Assembly (NCBI GenBank): GCA_045536305.1
Contig: JAZSNH010000079.1
Coordinates: 1-61,039, forward strand
Source: JAISGQ01 sp045536305
Lineage (GTDB): Bacteria; Bacillota; Clostridia; Oscillospirales; Acutalibacteraceae
Direction of reading: 5' to 3'
DNA length: 61,039 bases
Positions 7,287 through 16,163 of this stretch are shown here, piece after piece. Under the pieces are notes generated by a model. That model saw nothing but the letters and a program-made list of their open reading frames with translations. It did not search any database and had not been told where the DNA came from. The first letter of the stretch is position 1, and each line of letters begins with the position of its first letter. The translations under genes and the position numbers were made by a program.

Positions 7287-8462
7287 TTATATTCTTGCAC
7301 TCTTCCTTTTGTCCGATGCGTTTGCCATTTCGGTCATAAAGAACATAAGGAGTGCAAACAAAAACGCCATTATAGGGAAAAGGTACATATTTATCTTTTC
7401 CATAAGAAAGCCTGTCATTGCAGGAGAAAGTGTCGTTCCGACATAAGCGCTTGCCATTTGAAGAGATATCATAGCTTGCGATACATTGGTGCCGAACCTT
7501 GCAGGCGTCTGGTGTATTACGCAAGGATATATCGGAGCACAGCCTGTACCGACAAGACAGAAGCCGATGCAGAGTATAACGGTATTTGACGCAAAGGAAA
7601 GCACGGCTATTCCCGCAAAAATTATGATCTCTCCAAACAAAATGAGCTGTCTGTCGGAAAACTTCATGGTAAGGAATCCGCTGAGCACTCGCCCGAGTGT
7701 GATGCCTGCAAAATAAAGCGCGATCAGAGCCGCTGCCGTCTCTTCATTTATGCCCTTTGCATATATCATATAGCTTGCACCCCAGAGTCCTGCAAGCTGT
7801 TCAAGAGAGCAATAGCAGAAAAAGGCAAGGAGCACCTGCCAGGCACCCGGCAGCTTAACGATCTCCTTGTATTTTACAGGCTCAGAGGAAAGGATCTCGC
7901 GCTCCTTTAAATCGCCCTTCTTTTTCCAGAGCGGAAGCGACAGAACAAGAACTATCGTCAGTGCTATCTGGATTATGGATAATATCCTGTAGCCGTTATG
8001 CCAGCCCCAATCCCTTACAAGGCACATGCCCATAATATACGGGCCGAGAGATGCTCCCACGCCCCAGAAGCAATGAAGCCAGCTCATGTGACGTGCTTTA
8101 TAATGGACTGCCACATAATTATTGAGTGCGGCGTCAACGGAGCCTGCTCCGAAGCCATAAGGAATACCCCACAGACAGAGCATCCAAAGACGCGAGGAGA
8201 ACGAGAAACCGATAAGCGCAATTGCTGTTGTTCCGACACTGATCGTCGTCAAAAGACCTGTTCCGAGCTTTCTGACGAGCCTGTCGCACATGAGACTTGA
8301 AATGACCGTACAGAAGGATATGAGCATTGCTACGATTCCTGCTGCGGAAAGGTTTGAACCAAAAGACTGATACATGCTCGGCCATGCGGAACCGAGAACG
8401 GAGTCGGGAAGTCCGAGGCTTATAAATGACATGTATATGATTGGAAGGAGCAGACTTATCAA
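7287..8462 (-). CDS. Major facilitator superfamily transporter
   Basis: This 391-residue, strongly hydrophobic protein has about 12 predicted membrane helices. A loop between helices 2 and 3 reads MCDRLVRKLGTG, consistent with the MFS cytoplasmic signature, and a second-half equivalent is at SGFLTMKFSDRQL. The N-terminus (SLGLPDSVLGSAWPSM) resembles bacterial MFS carriers of the fucose-permease-like group, but the substrate cannot be told. The frame opens with TTG at 8462, preceded by a weak GGTG. An internal ATG at 8432 has no ribosome site. It is divergent from the dTDP-sugar operon and separated from pcrA by ~64 bp, so it is probably not co-regulated with either. Confidence 0.85.
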   Translation of the reverse strand: MISLLLPIIYMSFISLGLPDSVLGSAWPSMYQSFGSNLSAAGIVAMLISFCTVISSLMCDRLVRKLGTGLLTTISVGTTAIALIGFSFSSRLWMLCLWGIPYGFGAGSVDAALNNYVAVHYKARHMSWLHCFWGVGASLGPYIMGMCLVRDWGWHNGYRILSIIQIALTIVLVLSLPLWKKKGDLKEREILSSEPVKYKEIVKLPGAWQVLLAFFCYCSLEQLAGLWGASYMIYAKGINEETAAALIALYFAGITLGRVLSGFLTMKFSDRQLILFGEIIIFAGIAVLSFASNTVILCIGFCLVGTGCAPIYPCVIHQTPARFGTNVSQAMISLQMASAYVGTTLSPAMTGFLMEKINMYLFPIMAFLFALLMFFMTEMANASDKRKSARI

Positions 8463-8577
8463 ATTAACGCACCGCTTTCGTGTTATAATTAACTCAACAC
8501 ACTAATCATATCACTAAAACATTATTTAGTCTATTTTAAAAACTTAAATAAGAATAAAGTTTTATCATGTCGAAGCA

Positions 8578-8606
8578 TTGAATATGAGATAAACATGTGT
8601 TATACT
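8578..8606 (+). promoter_or_regulatory. Promoter of the dTDP-sugar operon
   Basis: TTGAAT (8578-8583), 17 nt, and TATACT (8601-8606) preceded by TGT form an extended -10 promoter. A small inverted repeat ATACC-GATT-GGTAT (8610-8623) lies at the expected start site and may be an operator. Confidence 0.7.
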
Positions 8607-8693
8607 TAGATACCGATTGGTATATCAGCAAATTTCGCATGCCGTGTATAAATTGCGTTTTTGCATGCGTTATGTAAAAGGAATGGTCATACA

Positions 8694-9815
8694 ATGGCAG
8701 ATAAGATACTCGTCACCCGTTCTTCCATGCCCGGCTTTGAGGAATATACAGACGAGATAAAGGATATATGGGAAAGCTTCTGGCTGACCAACATGGGGCC
8801 GAAGCATCGTAAGCTTCAGTCAGAGCTTCTTGACTACCTCGGTGTAAGCAACATCGATCTGGTCACAAACGGGCACATGGCACTTGAGCTTTCATTTCAG
8901 GCGCTTGATCTAAAGGGCGAGGTCATTACGACCCCTTTCACCTTTGCATCAACCACTCATGCGATAATCAGGTGCGGACTTGAGCCTGTTTTCTGTGACA
9001 TCGATCCGGTTACGTTCACTATAAACACCGATCTCATAGAAAGCCTTATAACGGAAAAAACATGTGCAATCGCTCCCGTTCATGTTTACGGCAATATCTG
9101 CAATATTGAAGAAATCGAAAAAATTGCAGAAAAGCATAATTTAAAGGTTATTTACGATGCAGCCCACACCTTTGGTGTAAGATATAAAAATAAGGGTATC
9201 GGTTCGTTTGGCGATATTTCCTGCTTCTCATTCCACGCAACAAAGGTGTTCAACACTATCGAGGGCGGAGCCATCTGCTTTAACGATAAAGAATTGGGAG
9301 ATAAAATCTATCTTCTCAAAAACTTTGGCATCAGCGGCCCCGAGACAGTCGAAAGTGTCGGCACAAACGCAAAAATGAATGAATTTTGCGCCGCTATGGG
9401 GCTTTGCAATCTTCGCCATTTAGACGACGAGATCAAAAAACGAAAGGCCGCATTCGAGAGATATATGTCGAGGCTTTCCGACGTAGCGGGACTCCAGCTT
9501 AACCCTGTTCAGGAGAATGTCACTCCGAACTATGCATATTTCCCTGTTATTTTTGATCCCGATGTATTCGGTGAATCGAGAGATTCTGTCTGCGAAAGAC
9601 TTGCAGACAATGATATCTACGCCAGAAAATATTTTTATCCTCTCACCAATTCCTTTGAGTGCTTCAAGGGAAAATACGACCCCGATCTTACACCTGTCGC
9701 AAAGCGCATAAGCGAACAGGTACTGACTCTCCCCTTATATGCCGATCTGGCGTTATCTGATATCGACCGAATATGTGATATAATTTTAAAAAGCAAGAAC
9801 GGAGGAACATTATGA
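8694..9815 (+). CDS. DegT/DnrJ/EryC1/StrS-type sugar aminotransferase
   Basis: These PLP enzymes convert a keto-sugar nucleotide into an amino sugar with glutamate as donor. The protein has 373 residues. Recognisable are the TNGHMALELSFQAL phosphate-binding region, VIYDAAHTFG (aspartate contacting the PLP ring nitrogen), and SFHATKVFNTIEGGA with the lysine that forms the Schiff base. The operon partners make dTDP-4-keto-6-deoxyglucose, so the product is probably dTDP-4-amino-4,6-dideoxyglucose (viosamine type), although the 3-keto isomer cannot be excluded. The frame opens at TTG 8661, but ATG 8694 has AAAAGGA 11 nt upstream. It overlaps rfbA by ATGA, which implies translational coupling. Confidence 0.85.
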   Translation: MADKILVTRSSMPGFEEYTDEIKDIWESFWLTNMGPKHRKLQSELLDYLGVSNIDLVTNGHMALELSFQALDLKGEVITTPFTFASTTHAIIRCGLEPVFCDIDPVTFTINTDLIESLITEKTCAIAPVHVYGNICNIEEIEKIAEKHNLKVIYDAAHTFGVRYKNKGIGSFGDISCFSFHATKVFNTIEGGAICFNDKELGDKIYLLKNFGISGPETVESVGTNAKMNEFCAAMGLCNLRHLDDEIKKRKAAFERYMSRLSDVAGLQLNPVQENVTPNYAYFPVIFDPDVFGESRDSVCERLADNDIYARKYFYPLTNSFECFKGKYDPDLTPVAKRISEQVLTLPLYADLALSDIDRICDIILKSKNGGTL

Positions 9816-10696
9816 AAGGTATTATTTTAGCCGGCGGCTCGGGAACCCGACTTTTTCCCCTGACAAAGGTCACATCAAAGCAGCTGCTTCCGATATATGA
9901 CAAGCCAATGATATATTATCCTCTCTCCACCCTTATGCTCGCAGGAATACGTGATATTCTCATAATTTCCACCCCTACGGACACCCCGAGGTTTGAGGAG
10001 CTGCTCGGCGACGGAAGTCAATTCGGCATACATCTTTCCTATGCTGTTCAGCCTTCTCCCGACGGCCTTGCACAGGCGTTTCTTATCGGAGAGGAATTTA
10101 TAGGCGATGATATGTGCGCAATGGTTCTTGGCGACAATATTTTCTACGGAAACGGATTCAGAAAAAATCTGGCACAGGCCGTAAAGAACGCCGAAGAGGG
10201 AATTGCCACTATTTTCGGATATTACGTAAAGGACCCCGAAAGATTCGGTATTGTTGAATTTGACAGCAAGGGAAAGGTTCTCTCTGTAGAAGAAAAGCCC
10301 TCGCAGCCAAAATCCAACTATTGCATCACAGGTCTTTATTTCTATGACAAAAGAGTTGTCGAAATGGCAAAAAAGGTCAAGCCCTCACACAGAAACGAGC
10401 TTGAAATCACTGACCTTAACCGTCTTTATCTTGAAGATGAAAGCCTTAGTGTTCAGATCCTCGGAAGAGGCTTTGCCTGGCTCGATACAGGTACAATGGA
10501 CAGCCTAATGGAAGCGGCTTCATTTGTTCAGACAGTTCAAAACAGACAAGGTGTTGTGATCTCGGCTCCCGAGGAAATTGCATATTATGCCGGCTGGATC
10601 ACACAGGACGAGCTTCTGGCATCTGCCGATATGTATGGTAAATCACCATACGGTGAACATCTGCGCATAGTCGCGGAAAACAAAATCGTTCATTGA
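9812..10696 (+). CDS. rfbA: Glucose-1-phosphate thymidylyltransferase
   Basis: This enzyme makes dTDP-glucose from dTTP and glucose 1-phosphate, the first step of dTDP-deoxysugar synthesis. It has 294 residues, normal for RfbA/RmlA. Motifs are LAGGSGTRLFPLT (residues 6-18), QLLPIYDKPMIYYPLSTLM, VLGDNIFYG, EEKPSQPKSNYCITGLYFYD and AWLDTGTMDSL. The ATG overlaps the stop of the aminotransferase gene by 4 nt. It is the middle gene of the operon. Confidence 0.95.
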   Translation: MKGIILAGGSGTRLFPLTKVTSKQLLPIYDKPMIYYPLSTLMLAGIRDILIISTPTDTPRFEELLGDGSQFGIHLSYAVQPSPDGLAQAFLIGEEFIGDDMCAMVLGDNIFYGNGFRKNLAQAVKNAEEGIATIFGYYVKDPERFGIVEFDSKGKVLSVEEKPSQPKSNYCITGLYFYDKRVVEMAKKVKPSHRNELEITDLNRLYLEDESLSVQILGRGFAWLDTGTMDSLMEAASFVQTVQNRQGVVISAPEEIAYYAGWITQDELLASADMYGKSPYGEHLRIVAENKIVH

Positions 10697-10713
10697 ATCA
10701 AAGGAGAAACACT

Positions 10714-11736
10714 ATGACTATTATTGTTACAGGCGGCGCCGGCTTTATCGGCTCAAACTTTATATTCCACATGCTCGGCAAATATCCCGATTATCGCATA
10801 ATCTGTCTTGATAAGCTTACCTATGCCGGAAATCTTTCGACACTTGCATCTGTTATGGATAACCCGAATTTCCGCTTCGTAAAGGCTGATATATGTGACA
10901 GAGAGGCTGTTTATAAGCTTTTCGAAGAGGAAAAGCCCGACATTGTTGTAAACTTTGCCGCTGAAAGCCATGTTGACCGTTCCATTGAAAACCCCGGTGT
11001 TTTCCTTGAAACAAACATCACGGGAACAGCAACACTTATGGATGCCTGCCGCAAATATGGTATCACTCGATATCATCAGGTTTCTACCGATGAGGTTTAC
11101 GGCGATCTTCCCCTTGACAGACCCGATCTCTTCTTTACCGAGGATACACCGATACATACAAGCTCCCCCTACAGCTCTTCAAAGGCTGCTGCGGACCTTC
11201 TCGTTCAGGCATATCACCGCACCTACGGACTGCCTGTTACCATCTCTCGCTGCTCCAACAACTACGGACCCTATCACTTCCCCGAAAAGCTTATCCCGCT
11301 TATGATAGCAAATGCTCTTGCCGAAAAGCCCCTTCCCGTTTACGGAGAAGGCCTCAATGTTCGCGACTGGCTCTATGTTGAGGATCACTGCAAGGCTATT
11401 GACCTTATCATCCACAACGGAAAGGTCGGCGAGGTTTACAACATCGGCGGACACAACGAGATGAAGAACATCGACATTGTTAAGATAATATGCCATGAGC
11501 TCAACAAGAGCGAGGAGCTCATCACCTATGTTACAGACCGCAAGGGACACGATATGCGATATGCTATCGATCCGACCAAAATACACAACGAACTCGGCTG
11601 GCTGCCTGAAACAAAATTTGCAGACGGTATAAAGAAAACCATAAACTGGTATCTTGAAAACCGCCAGTGGTGGGAAACCATTATTTCAGGCGAGTATCAG
11701 AATTACTATCAGCAGATGTACGGAAACCGCGGATAA
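10714..11736 (+). CDS. rfbB: dTDP-glucose 4,6-dehydratase
   Basis: This enzyme converts dTDP-glucose to dTDP-4-keto-6-deoxyglucose using bound NAD. It is 340 residues long. The Rossmann motif is TGGAGFIGSN (residues 6-15). HQVSTDEVYGDL holds the catalytic Thr-Asp-Glu triad, YSSSKAAAD gives the YxxxK pair, and RCSNNYGPYHFPEKLIP is typical of RmlB. The frame opens at TTG 10693, but ATG 10714 has AAAGGAGA 6 nt upstream. No rmlC or rmlD follows; a strong terminator does, so its product is likely passed to the aminotransferase. Confidence 0.95.
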   Translation: MTIIVTGGAGFIGSNFIFHMLGKYPDYRIICLDKLTYAGNLSTLASVMDNPNFRFVKADICDREAVYKLFEEEKPDIVVNFAAESHVDRSIENPGVFLETNITGTATLMDACRKYGITRYHQVSTDEVYGDLPLDRPDLFFTEDTPIHTSSPYSSSKAAADLLVQAYHRTYGLPVTISRCSNNYGPYHFPEKLIPLMIANALAEKPLPVYGEGLNVRDWLYVEDHCKAIDLIIHNGKVGEVYNIGGHNEMKNIDIVKIICHELNKSEELITYVTDRKGHDMRYAIDPTKIHNELGWLPETKFADGIKKTINWYLENRQWWETIISGEYQNYYQQMYGNRG

Positions 11737-11740
11737 TTTT

Positions 11741-11777
11741 AAATCCGCACTTGTGAAATACACAAGTGCGGGTTTTT
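11741..11777 (+). terminator. Intrinsic terminator of the dTDP-sugar operon
   Basis: CCGCACTTGTG / CACAAGTGCGG around AAATA, flanked by AAAT and TTTTT, directly after rfbB. Confidence 0.9.
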
Positions 11778-11792
11778 GTTTATCAAAATAGC

Positions 11793-11825
11793 AAGGGAGA
11801 AATTTCGCAAAGAAATTTCTCCCTT
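11793..11825 (-). terminator. Hairpin ending the divIVA-like gene
   Basis: AAGGGAGAAATTTC (11793-11806) and its exact complement (11812-11825) around GCAAA, 8 nt past the stop. The T-tract on the minus strand is short, so strength is uncertain. Confidence 0.65.
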
Positions 11826-11832
11826 TATAATT

Positions 11833-13146
11833 TTATCTTCTTACAGGCTTGCGGTAATATACCCTCACCTTTGCAGGAGCCTTTACTCTGCTCTCAACCG
11901 TGACCCTCTTGGGCGATACGGGAGATGCTTTGGGCTCTTGTGCGTATTCTACGAAGGAAGCTCTGCCTGTCTGCATGGTGCTGCCGACAGAGGAACCTAC
12001 GCTGTCGCCTATATACATGGACTGACCGCTTACGTTCTGATTGCCTTCATTGAAAATCGCTTCTCCCGATACCGTTTCATAAGAAGGCTCATATTCAACA
12101 GAATCGGACTCTATTACTTCTATTTCACCGTATTCCTCGTCTGCGCTGAAGCCAATCTTCGGCTCGAACACGCCCATAGCCGCACGCTTCTCTTCGTCGC
12201 TCACGACCTCTTCGACCTGCTCTGCTGCCTCAACGAAGGAAGGCTGGTTGAGAAGTCTGTTTGCTTCTCCGATAGAGCTCTTGGAGGAATCGAAGGGAGA
12301 GGGATTTGACTTTCTGACTTCGATAGAGCCGCTCTCCTTAACAGACTTTGATGTATCGGCAAGGAACTTTGCACTGTACGGTCCAAGCACCGGAACAGAA
12401 TAGCCCTTTCCGCCTGCATAATCGACCTCGCCCGCTCTCATGGAGAGAAGTCTTTCTACCTCTGCATTTATATCTGTAGAGCCTGCACCCGGCTGCAATC
12501 CGTTGTCATGCTTTACAGCGACAAGCTTATGAACCGCACCTGTAAGGGTTGCATCGATTCTGTCAAGTCTGTCCTGAAGATCGTCCATTGCATTGTTAAG
12601 CTCTATTCTTACCGCAGACATGCTTGCACGAATATTTGCAACTTCCTTTGCTGCATCGCCGGCAATCAGGGTTACCTGCTCCTGATTGTCTACCGCACGC
12701 TGGAACAATCTGTCTGTTGCACGCTTTGTGACAGACATAATGGAGGATACCGAGCTCTGCAGTTCAGTAAACTCTCTTTCTCTCATTGCGTATTCGCGGT
12801 CACGTGCACGCAGCTGATCACAGGTTGCCTGCAGTGTGTTGCGCTCTGCATTGCCTGCCTCTATAGTCATCCTCAGATTATCAGATGTGGACTGTGCTAT
12901 TTGCAGATTCTGTTCAAGCTGTACTATCTGTGCGCTCATTGAGCTTACCGAGCCGGAAAGTCGGTCACGCTCCGAAACGACCACAGACTTTTCATTAGTC
13001 AGTGTATCCATCTGAGAACGCATGCTTTCCTGATCACGCATCATTACATCAACCTGATCTAACAGGTTGATGATCTCTTCATCAACTGCGGAACGCTTGT
13101 AGCCCAGCAAAGCTTTCTTAAAACGCTTTCCCTGTACATACTCCAT
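11833..13146 (-). CDS. DivIVA-like coiled-coil protein at the end of the dcw cluster
   Basis: The protein has 437 residues. The N-terminus (RFKKALLGYKRSAVDEEI) fits the short lipid-binding DivIVA motif. It is followed by a long coiled coil (about 20-230) rich in Glu, Gln, Arg and Ser, then an acidic, low-complexity tail ending in a basic KVRVYYRKPVRR. DivIVA proteins gather at curved membrane and recruit division or growth machinery. Typical DivIVA is shorter, so this is a divergent member and the exact role is inferred. ATG 13146 follows AAAGGGGG. It lies downstream of ftsZ, the usual place for divIVA in Firmicutes, but a bidirectional hairpin separates the two genes. Confidence 0.65.
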   Translation of the reverse strand: MEYVQGKRFKKALLGYKRSAVDEEIINLLDQVDVMMRDQESMRSQMDTLTNEKSVVVSERDRLSGSVSSMSAQIVQLEQNLQIAQSTSDNLRMTIEAGNAERNTLQATCDQLRARDREYAMREREFTELQSSVSSIMSVTKRATDRLFQRAVDNQEQVTLIAGDAAKEVANIRASMSAVRIELNNAMDDLQDRLDRIDATLTGAVHKLVAVKHDNGLQPGAGSTDINAEVERLLSMRAGEVDYAGGKGYSVPVLGPYSAKFLADTSKSVKESGSIEVRKSNPSPFDSSKSSIGEANRLLNQPSFVEAAEQVEEVVSDEEKRAAMGVFEPKIGFSADEEYGEIEVIESDSVEYEPSYETVSGEAIFNEGNQNVSGQSMYIGDSVGSSVGSTMQTGRASFVEYAQEPKASPVSPKRVTVESRVKAPAKVRVYYRKPVRR

Positions 13147-13502
13147 CGAATCTGCCCCCTTTCGTTGTAAAATCGTACCCTATATATGGTTGCATACAAT
13201 ATTACATCATCTTATATCTACTGCAATTGTATCATATTATATTTAGTAAAGCAATAGGAATTTTACAATTTGTTCAATTTTTAATAAATTGTGAAATATA
13301 ATTATGTCAACATATAAACATTGCACAAATCTGTGAGTTTTTCCATCTATTTTTGATAAATATATTTCTTTTTTGTAATACTTCTACAAGTAATATTCTA
13401 CTGAGTTTTGAATATAAATCTATGTTGGCGGCAGTAAAAGCCAAAAACTCACGACCAAAACCGTTTCGGTTTCGGTCGTGAGTTTTTATGTAAAGCAATA
13501 TA
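13147..13502. other. Intergenic stretch between ftsZ and the divIVA-like gene
   Basis: This is 356 bp, AT-rich and without a supported ORF. It holds the ftsZ terminator at 13443-13487. The remainder presumably carries a promoter for the divIVA-like gene; TATAAT-like words occur near 13240, but I find no convincing -35 partner. Confidence 0.6.
13443..13487. terminator. Bidirectional intrinsic terminator after ftsZ
   Basis: A 21-nt arm (13443-13463) pairs with 13467-13487 with a single mismatch around a TTT loop. It has A/T runs on both sides. Confidence 0.9.
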
Positions 13503-14627
13503 TTATTTACCGGGATTACGCTTGAAGAGATTCATAAGGTTGATAAACTCTTCGTCCTCGGAGTCCTCGTCGTCTGCGACTGCTGCGGATACTGCGGCAG
13601 CAGGTACATCCTCAACAACAGCAGCCGGACGCTCTGTCGAAGCTGCCGCTGCAACGGACGGTGCGGAACCATCGGTCGAGAAGCCTGTTGCTATAACAGT
13701 AACGATCATCTCATCGTCAAGGTTATCATCCTGTGCAAAACCCCATATAATGGTTGCATCGGGATGTGCTGCCTTTGTGATCATTGTTGCTGCAAGGTCG
13801 ATATCATCAAGGTCGATATCGCTCGAAGCGGTAAAGTTGATGATAACGCCGCGCGCACCGTTGATGGATGTTTCAAGCAGGGGGCTGGATACTGCGGCAT
13901 GTGCGGAAAGAGAAGCCTTCTCCTTGCCTGCTGCACGGCCGATACCCATGTGTGCATAGCCTGCATCCTTCATTATTGTGGTAACATCAGCGAAGTCGAG
14001 GTTGACGACGCCTGTATGCATGATAAGGTCGGATATGGACTGAACGCCCTGACGCAGTACATCGTCTGCAACAGAGAATGCGTTGATAAGGGTGATCTTC
14101 TGCTCGGAGACCATCTTCAGGCGCTCATTGGGAATAACAACAAGGGAGTCAACATGCTCGCGAAGTGCTGCAATACCGTTTTCAGCCTGCTCCATACGGC
14201 GTCTTCCCTCAAATGCAAAGGGCTTGGTAACGATACCGATTGTAAGTATACCCATTTCTTTTGCGATCTCTGCAATTACGGGAGCTGCACCTGTACCTGT
14301 GCCGCCGCCCATACCGGCAGTAATAAAGCACATATCTGTACCCTTGAGTGCTGCCTCGATATCCTCGCGGCTTTCCTCTGCTGCGCGCTGACCCTTGGAA
14401 GGATCGGAGCCTGCGCCCTTACCGCGTGTGATCTTGTCGCCGATCTGGATCTTATGGGTAGCCTGTGAGCTCATAAGAGCCTGAAGGTCGGTATTTACAG
14501 AGATAAACTCTACACTCGTTACACCCATCTGTACCATGCGGTTAACAGCGTTTCCGCCGCCTCCGCCAACACCGATAACCTTGATTTGAACCAGTCTGTC
14601 CATGTCAGTATCATAAGCAAATGACAT
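13503..14627 (-). CDS. ftsZ: Cell division GTPase FtsZ
   Basis: FtsZ polymerises at midcell and recruits the septal machinery. It has 374 residues. VIGVGGGGGNAVNRM is near residues 18-32. The tubulin signature GGGTGTG is at 107-113, then NERLKMV and NLDFADV. The T7 loop region is present. The C-terminus is an Ala/Val-rich linker, an acidic patch, and FINLMNLFKRNPGK, which replaces the usual DIPxFLR-type peptide that binds FtsA/ZipA/SepF. ATG 14627 follows GAGGGGG. It has a probable own promoter and a strong terminator, so it can be expressed apart from the upstream mur genes. Confidence 0.97.
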   Translation of the reverse strand: MSFAYDTDMDRLVQIKVIGVGGGGGNAVNRMVQMGVTSVEFISVNTDLQALMSSQATHKIQIGDKITRGKGAGSDPSKGQRAAEESREDIEAALKGTDMCFITAGMGGGTGTGAAPVIAEIAKEMGILTIGIVTKPFAFEGRRRMEQAENGIAALREHVDSLVVIPNERLKMVSEQKITLINAFSVADDVLRQGVQSISDLIMHTGVVNLDFADVTTIMKDAGYAHMGIGRAAGKEKASLSAHAAVSSPLLETSINGARGVIINFTASSDIDLDDIDLAATMITKAAHPDATIIWGFAQDDNLDDEMIVTVIATGFSTDGSAPSVAAAASTERPAAVVEDVPAAAVSAAVADDEDSEDEEFINLMNLFKRNPGK

Positions 14628-14701
14628 TTATAATCCCCCTCGGATTTTAATTCCTTTATTTTATGCGCCGCCGTACAGCGGCTGTTATATTCCTATATGA
14701 T

Positions 14702-14730
14702 ATACTAACACGTCAATTCGGAAAATGCAA
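14702..14730 (-). promoter_or_regulatory. Probable internal promoter for ftsZ
   Basis: On the minus strand TTGCAT (14730-14725), 17 nt, and TAGTAT (14707-14702) in the 169-bp gap before ftsZ. Confidence 0.5.
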
Positions 14731-14796
14731 TGCACAATGTATGAATTTTTCTACATTTTGTAATTTATTTTTTTTACGACCCAAGATAACGTGTTT

Positions 14797-16143
14797 TTAT
14801 TTTGGCTGTTTCAGCAGATATTCGGGAGTAAAGTATCCCTTCTGCGAATTTGTGACATCAACTCTTCCCGAATCATATTCCGAAAGCTTGTTATGGATTA
14901 TATCGCTTGCCACAATGATCTTCATTTCAAGATCTGCTCCGGAGCCCAATTTTATCATCAGGCGATTATCATAGTATGAATAAAGATTTCCTGCCGACAA
15001 GTCTATCTTTGTCGGCGGAAGCTTATATTTTCCTAAAAGCTCCACAAGATTTCCGAGGGTTGCTATTGCCGTTTCATCCTCCATGACAATATACGACCCC
15101 GGCTCTGTACCGTCGGATATTATAAGACCGAGTATTTCGGGAAGCTTTGTTTCATCAATATATGCCGAATGGTCATTTCTTTTGAAATCGGATTGTATAT
15201 CTGTTTGTGATATATCCGTATCCGACACATTTTCATTTGTATCTGTGTCTGAAACAGCCTGCTGCATATCCGAATCGGAACTTGCCGCTTCAAAATACGG
15301 CTCAAGTATTTCGAGAGATTTTCCTTCGTCGCTCACTATCAGTCTCTCGCCTGTTTCAAGTGTGATAACTCCTGCCGGCTGAGCGCTTGTTATCACAATG
15401 TTTATTCCTGCAGGGAATTTACGCTTTACTTCGCATTTTTCAATATAAGGCATTGTCTTCTCAATAGTTTTTTCTACCTTATTAAGATCTACAGAGAAGA
15501 TGTTTTCCCCTTCATTTATTTCGGAAATTGCTATTACTCTGTCTTCGTTATAGTATTTTTCTCCCTTTATTGTCACATTTATGCTTTCTATTTTGAAAAA
15601 GACAGTAAGGGACAGTGTTACCATAAGTGCTATAAACACAAAGATTATCATTATATATGTAAGGGCAGATGTCAGCTTGGATCTCGACTGAGACTTGCCC
15701 TTTCTGCTTCGAGCTGAGCCTGTTCCCTTTGTTTTCGCTCTTTGCACCATGCTTTTTGCAGAAGTCGTTTTTTTACTGTTTTCGCTTTTTTTAATCTCCT
15801 GCGAAAATCTCTTATAGTCATCACGAGCAGAGGTGTTCTGTCTACTTTTCGCTGTCTCGGCTTTTTTCGAGCTCGAAGCGGCAGATCTTTGATTTGATCT
15901 CGGCTTTCCCGCAGATGCCGCAGTTTTTCTTGTTCCCGATTGAGTCGGGCGCGCTGCTGTACTTTTCGGCTTTGACGCTGCCGACGAGGTCTTAGGCTTC
16001 GATGACGCCGATGCGGTCTTAGGCTTCGACGCTTGTTTGCCTGACGATGCTCTGCTGTCACCCGATGAAGCGGCAGTCTTTTTTGTCACTGATTTTTTTC
16101 CGCCGGAGCGTATGTCTTTGTTTTTATCATTCTCGTAAGGCAC
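14797..16143 (-). CDS. ftsQ: Division protein FtsQ/DivIB (POTRA domain)
   Basis: The protein has 448 residues and is bitopic. A ~155-residue Ser/Ala/Lys-rich, apparently disordered cytoplasmic N-terminus is followed by a membrane helix (about 157-182), then the POTRA segment beginning FKIESINVTIKGEKYY, and the FtsQ beta domain. FtsQ/DivIB links FtsL/FtsB to septal synthesis in the divisome. An acidic insert rich in Ser-Asp-Thr-Asp repeats lies near residues 285-320. GTG 16143 is preceded by AAAGGAGGG with 8 nt spacing. The N-terminus is several times longer than in Bacillus DivIB. Confidence 0.85.
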   Translation of the reverse strand: MPYENDKNKDIRSGGKKSVTKKTAASSGDSRASSGKQASKPKTASASSKPKTSSAASKPKSTAARPTQSGTRKTAASAGKPRSNQRSAASSSKKAETAKSRQNTSARDDYKRFSQEIKKSENSKKTTSAKSMVQRAKTKGTGSARSRKGKSQSRSKLTSALTYIMIIFVFIALMVTLSLTVFFKIESINVTIKGEKYYNEDRVIAISEINEGENIFSVDLNKVEKTIEKTMPYIEKCEVKRKFPAGINIVITSAQPAGVITLETGERLIVSDEGKSLEILEPYFEAASSDSDMQQAVSDTDTNENVSDTDISQTDIQSDFKRNDHSAYIDETKLPEILGLIISDGTEPGSYIVMEDETAIATLGNLVELLGKYKLPPTKIDLSAGNLYSYYDNRLMIKLGSGADLEMKIIVASDIIHNKLSEYDSGRVDVTNSQKGYFTPEYLLKQPK

Positions 16144-16163
16144 TTTGCTTGCCCTCCTTTTAT

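Noticed and set aside
12201..12419. Short overlapping ORFs in the divIVA-like, ftsZ, murG and mfd regions
   Set aside because: They lie antisense or out of frame within well-supported genes and lack ribosome sites.
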